From assembly GCA_934155165.1 (NCBI GenBank), contig CAKPGS010000009.1, positions 1-37,973 of the forward strand: 37,973 bases of DNA, read 5' to 3'. Positions 6,830 through 14,819 of the stretch are shown here, piece by piece. Below the pieces are notes generated by a model that worked only from the letters and a program-made list of their open reading frames with translations, ran no database searches and had not been told where the DNA came from. The DNA is from an uncultured Clostridia bacterium. Lineage in GTDB: Bacteria; Bacillota; Clostridia; TANB77; CAG-508. Positions within the stretch are counted from its first letter, which is position 1, and each line of letters opens with the position of its first letter. Both the position numbers and the translations under genes were made by a program.

Positions 6830-8419
6830 ATGAATACAAACCCACAAGGATACGTAAGTTTTGTTTTACATGCTCATCTTCCATTTATACATCATCCTGA
6901 AAGTGATGATTATTTAGAGGAGCAATGGCTTTTTGAAGCAATTTCAGAAACTTATATTCCTCTTCTTACAAACTTTCAAAAATTAGTGGATGAAAATGTA
7001 GATTTTAGAATAACAATGTCTCTTACTCCTCCACTTTTAAATATGTTAGATAATAAATGTTTACAAAGAAAATATATAAAATATTTAAAACAACATATTG
7101 AACTTGCTACCAAAGAAGTTAAAAGAACTACCTACGATAATAGATTAAATGAACTTTCAAAATATTATTTTAATAGATATTCAAACGATTTGCATTTATT
7201 TAAAGATGTATATAATTGTAATTTAATAGAAGCTTTTAAACATTTTCAAGATATTGGGGTTTTAGAAATAATAACCTGTGGTGCTACACATGGTTATTTT
7301 CCTATTTTATATGTTAATGAAAATACTGTTAAAGCACAAATTGCAGTTGGTGTAGAAACATATAAGAAATATTTTGGAAAACAACCTCGTGGAATTTGGC
7401 TTCCTGAATGTGGTTATGTTCCAGAAGCTGATAAATACTTAAAAGAGTTTGGTATTGAATATGTTATAACTGAAACTCATGGAATTTTATATGCAGACCC
7501 TACTCCTATTTATGGTACATTTGCCCCAATAGTTTCTCCAACAGGAGTTGTTGCATTTGGTAGAGATACAGAATCTTCTCGCCAAGTATGGAGTTCTATA
7601 AACGGTTACCCAGGAGATTATAACTATAGAGAATTTTATAGAGATATAGGTTATGAAACAGATTATGATTATATAAAACCATATATAGCTCACAATGGTG
7701 TTAGAGTTCACACAGGAATAAAATATTATAGAATTACAGGCGATACAGATAACAAAGATTATTACAACTTACAATGGGCACAAGATTCTATTAACAAACA
7801 AACTGGCCATTTTTTCGATTGTAGATGTGAACAAATAAATAAAATTGCTCCACATATGAACAAACCACCTATAATTTTATGCCCTTATGATGCTGAACTT
7901 TATGGTCATTGGTGGTATGAAGGTCCAGATTGGTTATATACTTTATTTAAAAAAATACATTATGATAAATGTAATTTTGCACTTATTACACCTAGCGAAT
8001 ATATAGATAAATATCCAGAAATTCAAGAATGTACACCTTGTCGTTCTAGTTGGGGTGCAAATGGTTATAGTGAAGTATGGCTTAACCCTACAAATGATTA
8101 TGCACATAAACATCTTCACGTTGCTGGTGATAGAATGGTTGAACTTGCACACCTTTACCCTAATGCAAAAGGAAAACTAAAAAAAGCGTTAAACCAATGT
8201 GCTAGAGAACTTTTACTTGCACAAAGCAGTGATTGGTTATTTATTATTACAAATGGAACAATGGTTGAATATGCGCATAAACGTATAAAAGACCATATTG
8301 GAAGATTTACAAAGTTATATTATCAAATAAAAGAAAATAATATAGATGAAGAATTTTTAAAAGATATTTATAAAAAAGATAGAATTTTTGAAGAAATAGA
8401 TTATAATATTTATTATTAA
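6830..8419 (+). CDS. GH57 1,4-alpha-glucan branching enzyme (DUF1957 type)
   Basis: Predicted to form alpha-1,6 branches in glycogen-like glucans. The 529-residue protein has the GH57 motifs in order: HAHLPFIHHPE (residues 14-24), GATHGYFPIL (151-160), GIWLPECGY with the nucleophile Glu193, and CPYDAELYGHWWYEG with the acid/base Asp354. A helical C-terminal region ending near SSDWLFIITNGTMVEYAHKR is typical of the DUF1957 branching-enzyme group. There is no signal peptide, so it is cytoplasmic. The AAGGAG site overlaps the end of the DUF4912 gene region, implying an operon of two. Other GH57 activities are possible, but the motif set favours branching. Confidence 0.92.
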   Translation: MNTNPQGYVSFVLHAHLPFIHHPESDDYLEEQWLFEAISETYIPLLTNFQKLVDENVDFRITMSLTPPLLNMLDNKCLQRKYIKYLKQHIELATKEVKRTTYDNRLNELSKYYFNRYSNDLHLFKDVYNCNLIEAFKHFQDIGVLEIITCGATHGYFPILYVNENTVKAQIAVGVETYKKYFGKQPRGIWLPECGYVPEADKYLKEFGIEYVITETHGILYADPTPIYGTFAPIVSPTGVVAFGRDTESSRQVWSSINGYPGDYNYREFYRDIGYETDYDYIKPYIAHNGVRVHTGIKYYRITGDTDNKDYYNLQWAQDSINKQTGHFFDCRCEQINKIAPHMNKPPIILCPYDAELYGHWWYEGPDWLYTLFKKIHYDKCNFALITPSEYIDKYPEIQECTPCRSSWGANGYSEVWLNPTNDYAHKHLHVAGDRMVELAHLYPNAKGKLKKALNQCARELLLAQSSDWLFIITNGTMVEYAHKRIKDHIGRFTKLYYQIKENNIDEEFLKDIYKKDRIFEEIDYNIYY

Positions 8420-8425
8420 ACAAGA

Positions 8426-8455
8426 CCCGGACAATAGTCCGGGCCTTCATTTTTA
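8426..8455 (+). terminator. Rho-independent terminator after the GH57 gene
   Basis: CCCGGAC (8426-8432) pairs with GTCCGGG (8437-8443) around AATA, followed by a T-rich stretch. It is the strongest GC stem in this part of the window and closes the DUF4912-GH57 operon. Confidence 0.9.
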
Positions 8456-8521
8456 AATTTATATGTCAAATTCTTTTCAAACTGTATTATACAAGTTTCA
8501 CATAGACTTTTACTTTCATAT

Positions 8522-8563
8522 TATATGTATAAGAAAAGGCTTTTAGTAGATACTATACATATA
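8522..8563 (+). promoter_or_regulatory. Inverted repeat in the ytxC leader
   Basis: TATATGTATA (8522-8531) and TATACATATA (8554-8563) form a perfect 10-bp inverted repeat directly ahead of the ytxC ribosome site GGAGGG. It could be an operator or a leader hairpin close enough to affect ribosome binding. No sigma-E/G promoter could be assigned with confidence. Confidence 0.35.
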
Positions 8564-8581
8564 ATTGGAGGGAATTTTTTT

Positions 8582-9430
8582 ATGAAATCTTTTGCAATAA
8601 AAAGCAACAATAATCAAATAAATAAATATCTGCTAAATAGCTTTGAAAATTACAATTTAGAAAATTTCCATATTTCTTATAAAAAATTTAAAATCTATAA
8701 TAATATTATTTTACATTACAAAAATAAAAATACAACAGAATTTTATGATTGTTTTTGTGAGATTTTAACAAATTGTATTATAAAATATTATGAAGAATCT
8801 ATATTAAAGCAACTTATTACTTTAAACTATTTTTATTTTTCGAAAATAGAACAATCTATAATTTTAAAAAATTGTTTATCTTATTTAAAAGACATAAATA
8901 ATTTAGAAAATATGACTCGTAGAGAAAACATTTATATATCTCTTTTAAAATATATTGATGAAAACAAATCTTTTATTTTAGATGGTTTTGTTAATTTTAG
9001 ACTTGAAAATTATAAAAAAGTTCTTGAATATGTTGTAGATTTGAATGTAAATAATTTTCTAATAGAAAAAGAATACAACGAATTCGTAAGTTTATTAAAA
9101 ATTTATATAAATTCTAAAAGTTCGGAATGTAATTGTTTGCATTTATTATATAAAAATGATAGTGCCGTTTTACTTGATGAGAACTATAATCAAATTGATA
9201 CAAAAAATTATTTATTAGATGCAAAGTATTTATCGGATATTAGTTTTTCTGAAAATGATTTTATTTTAAATGCTCTTTTAACATTACTTCCTAAAAAATT
9301 ATATATTCATTTATTAAGCAAAAGTGATGAATTTATAGAAACTTTAAAATTAATTTTTACAAATAGAATCTCACTATGCAAACACTGTTCATTATGTACT
9401 AAATATAAATATTTAAACAAAATCAAGTAG
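8582..9430 (+). CDS. ytxC: Sporulation protein YtxC
   Basis: Member of the YtxC family, a sporulation protein of unknown biochemical role. It has 282 residues from the ATG at 8582, chosen because GGAGGG lies nine bases upstream; an in-frame ATG at 8525 lacks a site. The family hallmark is visible in the middle, FILDGFVNFRLENYKKVLEY, followed by VVDLNVNNFLIEKEYNEFVSLL. The C-terminus holds a Cys-rich cluster (LCKHCSLCTKY) that could bind metal. There is no signal peptide or clear membrane helix. The gene is monocistronic, with a terminator stem that begins over its own stop codon. Confidence 0.88.
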   Translation: MKSFAIKSNNNQINKYLLNSFENYNLENFHISYKKFKIYNNIILHYKNKNTTEFYDCFCEILTNCIIKYYEESILKQLITLNYFYFSKIEQSIILKNCLSYLKDINNLENMTRRENIYISLLKYIDENKSFILDGFVNFRLENYKKVLEYVVDLNVNNFLIEKEYNEFVSLLKIYINSKSSECNCLHLLYKNDSAVLLDENYNQIDTKNYLLDAKYLSDISFSENDFILNALLTLLPKKLYIHLLSKSDEFIETLKLIFTNRISLCKHCSLCTKYKYLNKIK

Positions 9431-9455
9431 AGGAAGCACCTCTACTTGATTTTAT
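9421..9455 (+). terminator. Rho-independent terminator of ytxC
   Basis: AATCAAGTAGAGG (9421-9433) and CCTCTACTTGATT (9439-9451) form a perfect 13-bp stem with an AAGCA loop and a short T tail. The 5' arm contains the ytxC stop codon. Confidence 0.92.
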
Positions 9456-9475
9456 GTATACTTCTATGGTATAAT
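9446..9475 (+). promoter_or_regulatory. Promoter of the tandem-repeat membrane protein
   Basis: TTGATT (9446-9451), an 18-base spacer and TATAAT (9470-9475) lie 49 bases before the ATG at 9524. The -35 box falls inside the 3' arm of the ytxC terminator. Confidence 0.5.
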
Positions 9476-9523
9476 AATGTTAATTTTATTGCTGCAAGCA
9501 ATTACATATAGGAGGGACACAAC

Positions 9524-10393
9524 ATGAATAAACTTAATAAACTTAATAAACTTATAATTCTTGCTATTTGTGCATTATTAATAACAATAATTATTATTGT
9601 ATTTAACTTTCAGTCAAAGCGGTATAATCTTTTAGAAAAAGATTATTATAATCTGAAAACGGCTTATGATGAAAATCAAAAAGCCGCTAAACCTGATGAG
9701 CTACAGGAACTTAATCAAAAAGTTTCTAGCCTACAGGATGAATTGAATTCTGAAAAGGAGATAACAACTTCTTTGAGGAAAAAGCTAAAACAAAAAAAGA
9801 ATGAAAAAGAACCTTTATCAACCGCCACAACGCCAGTAGCAACAACAACATCATCTACCACCAATTATTTAAAAATTAAATATTGGTTTGATGATAAGAA
9901 CTATCAACTTTCAGATGAAGAACAAAAAATTTATAAGGATCCTTACTTAAGTAAGAAGGTTTCTAGTAAACGTATTTTTGTCTCTTCAACAATATCTGAA
10001 GAAAGATTAGAAAATGGCCAAACTGTTTATTCGGCTATGACTTCAAAAGGCTTAGTTTATTCTAGTAGTTATATAAACTTAAACCAGCTGGAGCATACTG
10101 ATTATTCAGTTTCATCTGAGGCTATTTCTTCGGAGGAAAACGAAAAATATATAAAAATTCGTTTTTATAAAACTTCTGAAGAAAGACGGTTAGGCGAGGA
10201 GTCAGAGCAGAAATGGTATTCTGATTACACCTTATCGCAGGAAGTGAAAGATTCAAAATACCTTAGAATTGTATCTGAGGTAGATGATTTCATAGCTTCA
10301 AATGGTGTTCAGGTCTACTGTGCTCTTACCCAAAACGGAGATATTGTGTATATGCATGAGTCTCCAAATCTTGAAACTATTAACGAAGAATAA
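9524..10393 (+). CDS. Membrane-anchored protein with coiled coil and two tandem extracellular repeats, family not recognised
   Basis: I do not recognise a known family. The 289-residue protein starts with a thrice-repeated NKL, then one membrane helix (about residues 9-28), a charged coiled-coil-like stretch (35-90) and a Thr/Ser/Ala linker (94-111). Two similar domains of about 75-85 residues follow, one opening YLKIKYWFDD and the other YIKIRFYKTS. Each shares the order K-I-(K/R)-(Y/F), then YxDxxLSxxV, then (Q)xVYxAxTxxGxxVY. The topology suggests a cytoplasmic N-terminus and exposed repeats. A good GGAGGG site precedes the ATG. Codon use (more CAG, CTG, AGG, GCC) looks richer in GC than its neighbours, hinting at acquisition. 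Confidence 0.8.
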   Translation: MNKLNKLNKLIILAICALLITIIIIVFNFQSKRYNLLEKDYYNLKTAYDENQKAAKPDELQELNQKVSSLQDELNSEKEITTSLRKKLKQKKNEKEPLSTATTPVATTTSSTTNYLKIKYWFDDKNYQLSDEEQKIYKDPYLSKKVSSKRIFVSSTISEERLENGQTVYSAMTSKGLVYSSSYINLNQLEHTDYSVSSEAISSEENEKYIKIRFYKTSEERRLGEESEQKWYSDYTLSQEVKDSKYLRIVSEVDDFIASNGVQVYCALTQNGDIVYMHESPNLETINEE

Positions 10394-10406
10394 CAAATTG
10401 CTTGCA

Positions 10407-10438
10407 AAAACAGCCCTGTAATTTAGGGCTGTTTTATT
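10407..10438. terminator. Bidirectional terminator between converging genes
   Basis: AAAACAGCCCT (10407-10417) pairs with AGGGCTGTTTT (10425-10435), an 11-bp stem flanked by A-run and T-run on both strands. It serves the repeat-domain gene on the plus strand and gpr on the minus strand, whose stop is at 10439. Confidence 0.9.
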
Positions 10439-11374
10439 TTACAAAGACATATTTATTCCTCTGGCAACAATACTGCTCATATTATCTATTAATTCATCTA
10501 TTTCTTTTGGTGTTACTATCATATTATATTCATTTGGTATTAAGGCCGATTTTATTTCTTCGTAATTGTCTTGTTCTTTTAATTTATTTAAATATTCATT
10601 TGATTGAGCTTCATCTTGCAATTTTCCTATAAACAAATCTAAACAATCATTTACAAGTACTGCACTCTCTACAACTGTTGGTATTCCCATTGCAATTACA
10701 GGAATTCCTAAACTGTTTTCGCTTATTTCTTTTCTTGTATTTCCAACTCCTGCTCCTGGCACTATTCCAGTATCTGATATTTGAATTGTTTTGCTTATTC
10801 TATCTATACTTCTTGAAGCTAAACTATCTATTACAATTAATAATTTTGGTTTAGTTTTTTCTACAATTCCCTCTAGTACTTCTAAAGTTTCTATTCCAGT
10901 TGTTCCTAAAACTCCTGGAGATATTGCACTTACAGGTCTTGCATCTTCTTCTATATATTCTGGAAAATATTTTATAATGTGTCTTGTTACATCAATATCA
11001 TTAATTACTTTTGGACCTAATGCATCTGGTGTTACATATATATTTCCTAACCCTACTACTAAAATTTCATCTTGTGAATCTGTGTGTTTATTTATAAGAT
11101 CTTTCAACTCTTTAGAAACTATCTCGGCCGATTGTTGTAATTCATCACTATCTATTATTTTTATATTCTTTATATCTATAGTAATATAATCTCCAATAGG
11201 CTTTCCAATTGCCTTTTCTCCCTCTTCACTTGTAATTTTTACCTTTGTAATTTTTAAATTTTCATTAATTTCTTCATTTTCTACATCTATTCCCTCTATA
11301 TTATCATCTAATTTGTTCGCTTTTTTATACAAATCTCTTCTTTCATCTGCTAAATCTGTTCTAAAATTGAACAT
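10439..11374 (-). CDS. gpr: Spore germination protease GPR
   Basis: Degrades small acid-soluble spore proteins during germination. It is made as a zymogen in the forespore and self-processes near a site that mimics its substrates. At 311 residues it is slightly shorter than the Bacillus enzyme because the pre-sequence is short: FNFRTDLADER starts at residue 2. The two essential aspartates are visible as Asp117 in VTPDALGP and Asp183 in LLIVIDSLASRS. Their 66-residue spacing equals that of the Bacillus megaterium pair (127/193). An AGGAGG site precedes the ATG, next to a leader hairpin. Identification is firm; it implies an endospore former. Confidence 0.95.
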   Translation of the reverse strand: MFNFRTDLADERRDLYKKANKLDDNIEGIDVENEEINENLKITKVKITSEEGEKAIGKPIGDYITIDIKNIKIIDSDELQQSAEIVSKELKDLINKHTDSQDEILVVGLGNIYVTPDALGPKVINDIDVTRHIIKYFPEYIEEDARPVSAISPGVLGTTGIETLEVLEGIVEKTKPKLLIVIDSLASRSIDRISKTIQISDTGIVPGAGVGNTRKEISENSLGIPVIAMGIPTVVESAVLVNDCLDLFIGKLQDEAQSNEYLNKLKEQDNYEEIKSALIPNEYNMIVTPKEIDELIDNMSSIVARGINMSL

Positions 11375-11385
11375 AAAAAAACCTC

Positions 11386-11422
11386 CTTAATCAAATTTAT
11401 TTTATTATATTTTTTGATTAAG
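11386..11422 (-). promoter_or_regulatory. Leader hairpin overlapping the gpr ribosome site
   Basis: Read on the minus strand, CTTAATCAAA pairs with TTTGATTAAG (10 bp) over a 17-base AT loop. The 3' arm ends in the first bases of the AAGGAGG ribosome site, so the stem could limit gpr translation until unfolded. It is also a plausible protein-binding palindrome. Confidence 0.5.
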
Positions 11423-11506
11423 AAGATTTTTTTATTCAGTTTTATTTAATTTTATATTTCATATTCAAAATTTTCTAAAAATTCCGCATATTCTTTAAAT
11501 TCTTTA

Positions 11507-12763
11507 TTATTTTTTATAATTTTCTTTATTTGTTTGTCTTTGTCTTGCTATTGCTAAAGAGTTTGCTTTTACGTCATCTGTAATTGTTGATCCTGCACCA
11601 ACTGTTACATTGTTTTCTATTTTTACTGGTGCTACAAAATTCACATTTGATCCTACAAAACAGTTATCTCCAATTATTGTTTTATTTTTATTTTTACCAT
11701 CGTAATTACATGTTATTGTTCCACAGCCTATGTTTGTTCCTTTGCCAATTTCGCAATCTCCCATATATGATAAGTGTGGCACTTTTGTTCCTTCTCCTAT
11801 AATTGCTTTTTTTATTTCTACAAAACTTCCTATTTTTACGTTATCTGCTAGTCTGCATCCTTCTCTTATATAACTGTTTGGACCTATTTCACAGTCATTT
11901 CCTATTTTTACATTAGATTTTATTGTAGTATTTGGGTGTATTACTGTATCTACTCCTATTTCTACATCATCATATATATATGTGGTATCTATATCTTCTA
12001 TTGTTACTCCATTTTTCATATATTCTGTGTTAATTCTTTTTTGTAAAATTTTTGTTACCATTTCTAATTGCATTCTATCATTAACACCTAAAATTTCTGT
12101 ATTATCTTTTACTGTTATTGCACCTGTACGTAGCCCTTTGTCATTCATTATTTTTATAACGTCTGTTAAGTAATATTCTCCTTGTGCATTATTTGGTGTT
12201 AATTCTTTTAATGCTATTAATAATTCTTCTATATCAAAACAATAAATTCCAGCATTTATTTCTTGAATTTGTTTTTCTTCTTCTGTTGCATCTTTTTCTT
12301 CTACTATTCCTTTAACATTCCCGCCTTCATCTCTTACAATTCTTCCATAACCTGTTGGATTTTCATATTTTGCAGATAAAAGTGTTGCACATTCTTTATT
12401 TTCTATAGATTTATTTAATAGTTTTTCAATAGTTTCAGATCTTAAAATCGGAACATCTCCATTTAATACTAAAACCTTTCCTTTTTTGCCTTCTAAGTAT
12501 TTTACTGCTTGCATTACAGCATGCCCTGTTCCTTTCATTTCCTCTTGAACAGCATATTTCACACTATCTCCTAGAACATCTTGAACTTGTTCTTTTAAAT
12601 AACCTACTACAGCTATTACATCATCTATTCCAGCCTTTTTTGTTGTTTCTACGGCTCTTTTAACTAATTCTTTTCCGTAAATTTTATGTACTAATTTAGA
12701 CTTATTTGACTTCATTCTAGTACCTTTTCCAGCAGCAAGCATTATTGCGATTGTTTCTTCCAT
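11507..12763 (-). CDS. glmU: Bifunctional N-acetylglucosamine-1-phosphate uridyltransferase / glucosamine-1-phosphate acetyltransferase
   Basis: Makes UDP-N-acetylglucosamine for cell wall synthesis. The start is the ATG at 12763 (reads MEETIAIMLAAGKGTRM) behind an AGGATG site; the reading frame extends 24 codons further upstream but without homology or a site. The N-terminal pyrophosphorylase is shown by LAAGKGTRMKS and GTGHAVMQA. The C-terminal left-handed beta-helix acetyltransferase is shown by hexapeptide repeats, PHLSYMGDCEIG, and CNYDGKNKNKT. At 418 residues it is shorter than the usual 450-460 but keeps both domains and ends normally in ARQRQTNKENYKK. It is transcribed alone on the minus strand. 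Confidence 0.95.
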   Translation of the reverse strand: MEETIAIMLAAGKGTRMKSNKSKLVHKIYGKELVKRAVETTKKAGIDDVIAVVGYLKEQVQDVLGDSVKYAVQEEMKGTGHAVMQAVKYLEGKKGKVLVLNGDVPILRSETIEKLLNKSIENKECATLLSAKYENPTGYGRIVRDEGGNVKGIVEEKDATEEEKQIQEINAGIYCFDIEELLIALKELTPNNAQGEYYLTDVIKIMNDKGLRTGAITVKDNTEILGVNDRMQLEMVTKILQKRINTEYMKNGVTIEDIDTTYIYDDVEIGVDTVIHPNTTIKSNVKIGNDCEIGPNSYIREGCRLADNVKIGSFVEIKKAIIGEGTKVPHLSYMGDCEIGKGTNIGCGTITCNYDGKNKNKTIIGDNCFVGSNVNFVAPVKIENNVTVGAGSTITDDVKANSLAIARQRQTNKENYKK

Positions 12764-12850
12764 TTTAATACATCCTTTCTTTATAAAAACTTTTTGTATT
12801 TTATCATATGAATATTCATTTTGCAAATGTGACAAATTTATAATTTATAA

Positions 12851-13011
12851 AATTTATTTAAGGGTAAAATAATAATTAAGATTAAATTTCGCGAAGCAAG
12901 TGGGGACCTTTCCGGCATTCTTCAAAATTCTTTGAATTTTGTTAGAAGGACGTGAATGGGGAGCTTTGATGAAATTTTAGATTAATTCATTATTTTACCC
13001 TATAAATCTTT
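12851..13011. repeat. Structured intergenic element, family 2 copy C
   Basis: The outer arms (12851-12890 and 12971-13011) pair over about 30-40 bases with a few mismatches, centred on AGGGTAAAATAAT. The core at 12900-12963 begins GTGGGGACCTTT, contains a copy-specific hairpin (CAAAATTC with GAATTTTG; CATTC with GAATG), and ends AATGGGGAG. The same two end boxes, in the opposite orientation, bound the core of copy D (34156-34215). It fills most of the 340-base gap between glmU and the DUF4116 gene; the remainder is AT-rich leader. Confidence 0.75.
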
Positions 13012-13102
13012 TTAATAAAAAAAGCTCCTATGTTTTATTGACTAGAAATTTATATTATTTTATAATTATGTTTAGATTTAATTTTTAAGGAGTATGATTT
13101 TT

Positions 13103-13634
13103 ATGCCAGAACCCAAAGAAGTTACTGATATGAGAAATAATTCTACTAACAGAGATTATGTACTTGCTGCCGTTCAAGTACAACGGTAGTTTATTAGATT
13201 ATGCAGATGATTCTTTTAAAGATGATAAGGAAATTGTTTTTGCTGCTGTTAAGAATAATCCTGAAGCTCTTGAATTTGCTAGTGATAGATTAAAAAATGA
13301 TAGAGAAATTGTTTTTGAATCTGTTAGCCGAGTTGGTTGGACTTATTGCTATACAGGTGAAAAATTATTAAATGATAAAGAACTTTTAATGTCTGGTTTA
13401 AAAGTTTCTGGTCAAATTCTATATTTTGCAACCCAACAATTAAGAGACGATAAAGAAGTTGTAACCGCCGCTGTTACTAATAAGCCAATTATAGTAAAAT
13501 ATGCAAGCAAAAGGCTACTTTCGGATTTAGATATTGCAAAGTTGGTTTTATCCAAAAATAAAAAATGTTATGAATTTTTAGATGATTCTATAAAGGATAA
13601 TGAAGAAATAATTAATATTATGAAAGAAGAATAA
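13103..13634 (+). pseudogene. DUF4116-repeat protein interrupted by a one-base frameshift
   Basis: The ribosome site AAGGAG leads to the ATG at 13103, whose frame reads MPEPKEVTDMRNN, then NRDYVLAAVQVQR, and stops at 13187. A second frame runs on to 13634 with clear DUF4116 repeats: DDKEIVFAAVKNNPEALEFA, NDREIVFESV, NDKELLMSGLKV, DDKEVVTAAVTNKPIIVKYA. Removing the single G at 13178 joins the two as VLAAVQYNGSLLDYADDSF, a perfect repeat unit, so the intact gene encoded about 176 residues. The interruption may be a real mutation, a sequencing error or, less likely, programmed frameshifting. DUF4116 repeats are common in gut Bacillota and protists; their function is unknown. Confidence 0.8.
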
Positions 13635-13637
13635 AAC

Positions 13638-13661
13638 AGGCGATCATTGGTCGCCTTTAAT
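13638..13661. terminator. Bidirectional terminator
   Basis: AGGCGA (13638-13643) pairs with TCGCCT (13651-13656), flanked by AAAAC and TTTAATTT. It lies between the converging DUF4116 gene and the M15-like peptidase gene, whose stop overlaps it. Confidence 0.75.
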
Positions 13662-14337
13662 TTATTGTTGTCCCTGTTGCGCCTGTTCCAACTACCGCTT
13701 CTTGTAGTGCTCTCCATGTATTACAACCAACAATTCCATCTGCTATTAATCCAACTCTTCTCTGATATGATTTTACTGCATTTTCTGTTGCTGAACCAAA
13801 AATTCCATCTAACCCATTTGTTCTATATCCTAATGTATTTAAATCATCTTGTGCAATACATACATAATTACTTATACTTCCTCTTCTTAAAGTTGGGAAT
13901 CCTCCTGATGGACATGCTGGTCTTCCAAATCTTTTATCAAAATGCACCCATGATGGTGTTAATGATATTGGTTCAACATATGTCCATACTCCTGAACTAT
14001 TTGCACTATTCCATAAAGTTCTCCTACCACTACTTGTTAAATTTTGACCTACATCAAATGCTACTCCTGCATAATGTTGACTTTGATTGCCATGTCCTCC
14101 CTCATAAGGTCTTTTAAATGCAAATCCAACTTTTATTGGTCTTCCATATATATATCTTTGGCTATTCCAACTCTGCATACATCTTTTAGTAGTCCATAAA
14201 ATATTACTTTTGCTTGAACCTCTAAATTCTTTTACCAATAAGGTTCTATTTGTGTTATATGGCATTGCTTCATTTTCTCCTCTTATATATGTTTCCATTC
14301 TATCCGAGTCATTATTAAATACTAAAATTCTTGCCAT
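13657..14337 (-). CDS. M15-like peptidase with C-terminal peptidoglycan-binding domain
   Basis: Predicted cell-wall peptidase of 226 residues. The middle part fits the zinc-binding pattern of the M15 (VanY/endolysin-like) group: SQHYAGVAFDVG gives His88 and Asp95, and PSWVHFDKR gives His132. Residues 148-213 form a PG_binding_1 domain (LRRGSISNYVCIAQDDLNTL, then GIFGSATENAVKSYQRRVGL and DGIVGCNTW). There is no signal peptide, so it may act in the developing spore, after lysis, or reach the wall by an unrecognised route. The AGGTATATT ribosome site is modest. Spore cortex or germination roles are possible but not shown. Confidence 0.8.
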   Translation of the reverse strand: MARILVFNNDSDRMETYIRGENEAMPYNTNRTLLVKEFRGSSKSNILWTTKRCMQSWNSQRYIYGRPIKVGFAFKRPYEGGHGNQSQHYAGVAFDVGQNLTSSGRRTLWNSANSSGVWTYVEPISLTPSWVHFDKRFGRPACPSGGFPTLRRGSISNYVCIAQDDLNTLGYRTNGLDGIFGSATENAVKSYQRRVGLIADGIVGCNTWRALQEAVVGTGATGTTIN

Positions 14338-14434
14338 AATATACCTCCAATTTTTTATTCTTCTTATATATTATGAAAAAATATAAGTTTTTGATATAAA
14401 AAGTCAGACATATAAATAATAATTTTCTATAATA

Positions 14435-14476
14435 GAAAAAATCCTTACAGAAAATATATTATATTTCCTGTAAGGA
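14435..14476 (-). terminator. Terminator of the 80-residue orphan gene
   Basis: TCCTTACAG (14442-14450) and CTGTAAGGA (14468-14476) form a 9-bp stem extended by AAATAT/ATATTT pairs. On the minus strand it is followed by a T-run. Confidence 0.85.
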
Positions 14477-14486
14477 CCTTATTCAA

Positions 14487-14729
14487 TCATTGAAATATTT
14501 TGTTCACTGCTTCTTCTGTGAAGTCGCAATTTGTTGAACTGCCAATATGACCTTCAATAAACCTCCATGCATCCTGGTAATTCCTTATAGAATATGCCGG
14601 AACAGAATCCACCAGACTTCGCTTTCCTCTTTCATAGAAAGCAAGTTCTAATTCATTTTCGTGTTTCTTGCTTACTTCAAGCCGATAACCTCTTGAGATT
14701 ACGACTCCTTTATCTTTTACAATTTTCAT
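14487..14729 (-). CDS. Small hypothetical protein, 80 residues
   Basis: I do not recognise a family. The sequence is soluble-looking and mixed alpha/beta: MKIVKDKGVVISRGYRLEVS opens a beta-rich half, and a helical half (NYQDAWRFIEGHIG, then TEEAVNKIF) follows. It is a genuine gene by context: a consensus-like promoter, an AAAGGAGG site eight bases before the ATG, and a private terminator. Its codons use noticeably more G and C than neighbouring genes, suggesting recent acquisition. Confidence 0.65.
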   Translation of the reverse strand: MKIVKDKGVVISRGYRLEVSKKHENELELAFYERGKRSLVDSVPAYSIRNYQDAWRFIEGHIGSSTNCDFTEEAVNKIFQ

Positions 14730-14781
14730 ATTTTTTGCCTCCTTTACTTAAAAGAAACATTGTTAAAAAGTGACTCTTGCT

Positions 14782-14810
14782 ATTATATCACTTTTTTTAT
14801 AATATGTAAA
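14782..14810 (-). promoter_or_regulatory. Promoter of the 80-residue gene
   Basis: On the minus strand TTTACA (14805-14810), 17 bases and TATAAT (14782-14787) give a strong promoter with a 5' leader of about 45 bases. It begins right after the end of the patatin gene. Confidence 0.75.
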
Positions 14811-14819
14811 CCTTTTTAC

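Noticed and set aside
8525..8581. Longer ytxC start at 8525
   Set aside because: It has no ribosome site and runs through the inverted repeat; the ATG at 8582 has GGAGGG at good spacing.
11449..11510. Out-of-frame extension after glmU reading NNKEFKEYAEFLENFEYEI
   Set aside because: It looks protein-like, but GlmU already ends normally in a KK tail and no start, ribosome site or family supports a separate product; AT-rich sequence gives such tails by chance.
12764..12835. Longer glmU start at 12835
   Set aside because: The extra 24 residues have no counterpart in the family, whose conserved N-terminus begins at IAIMLAAGKGTRM.
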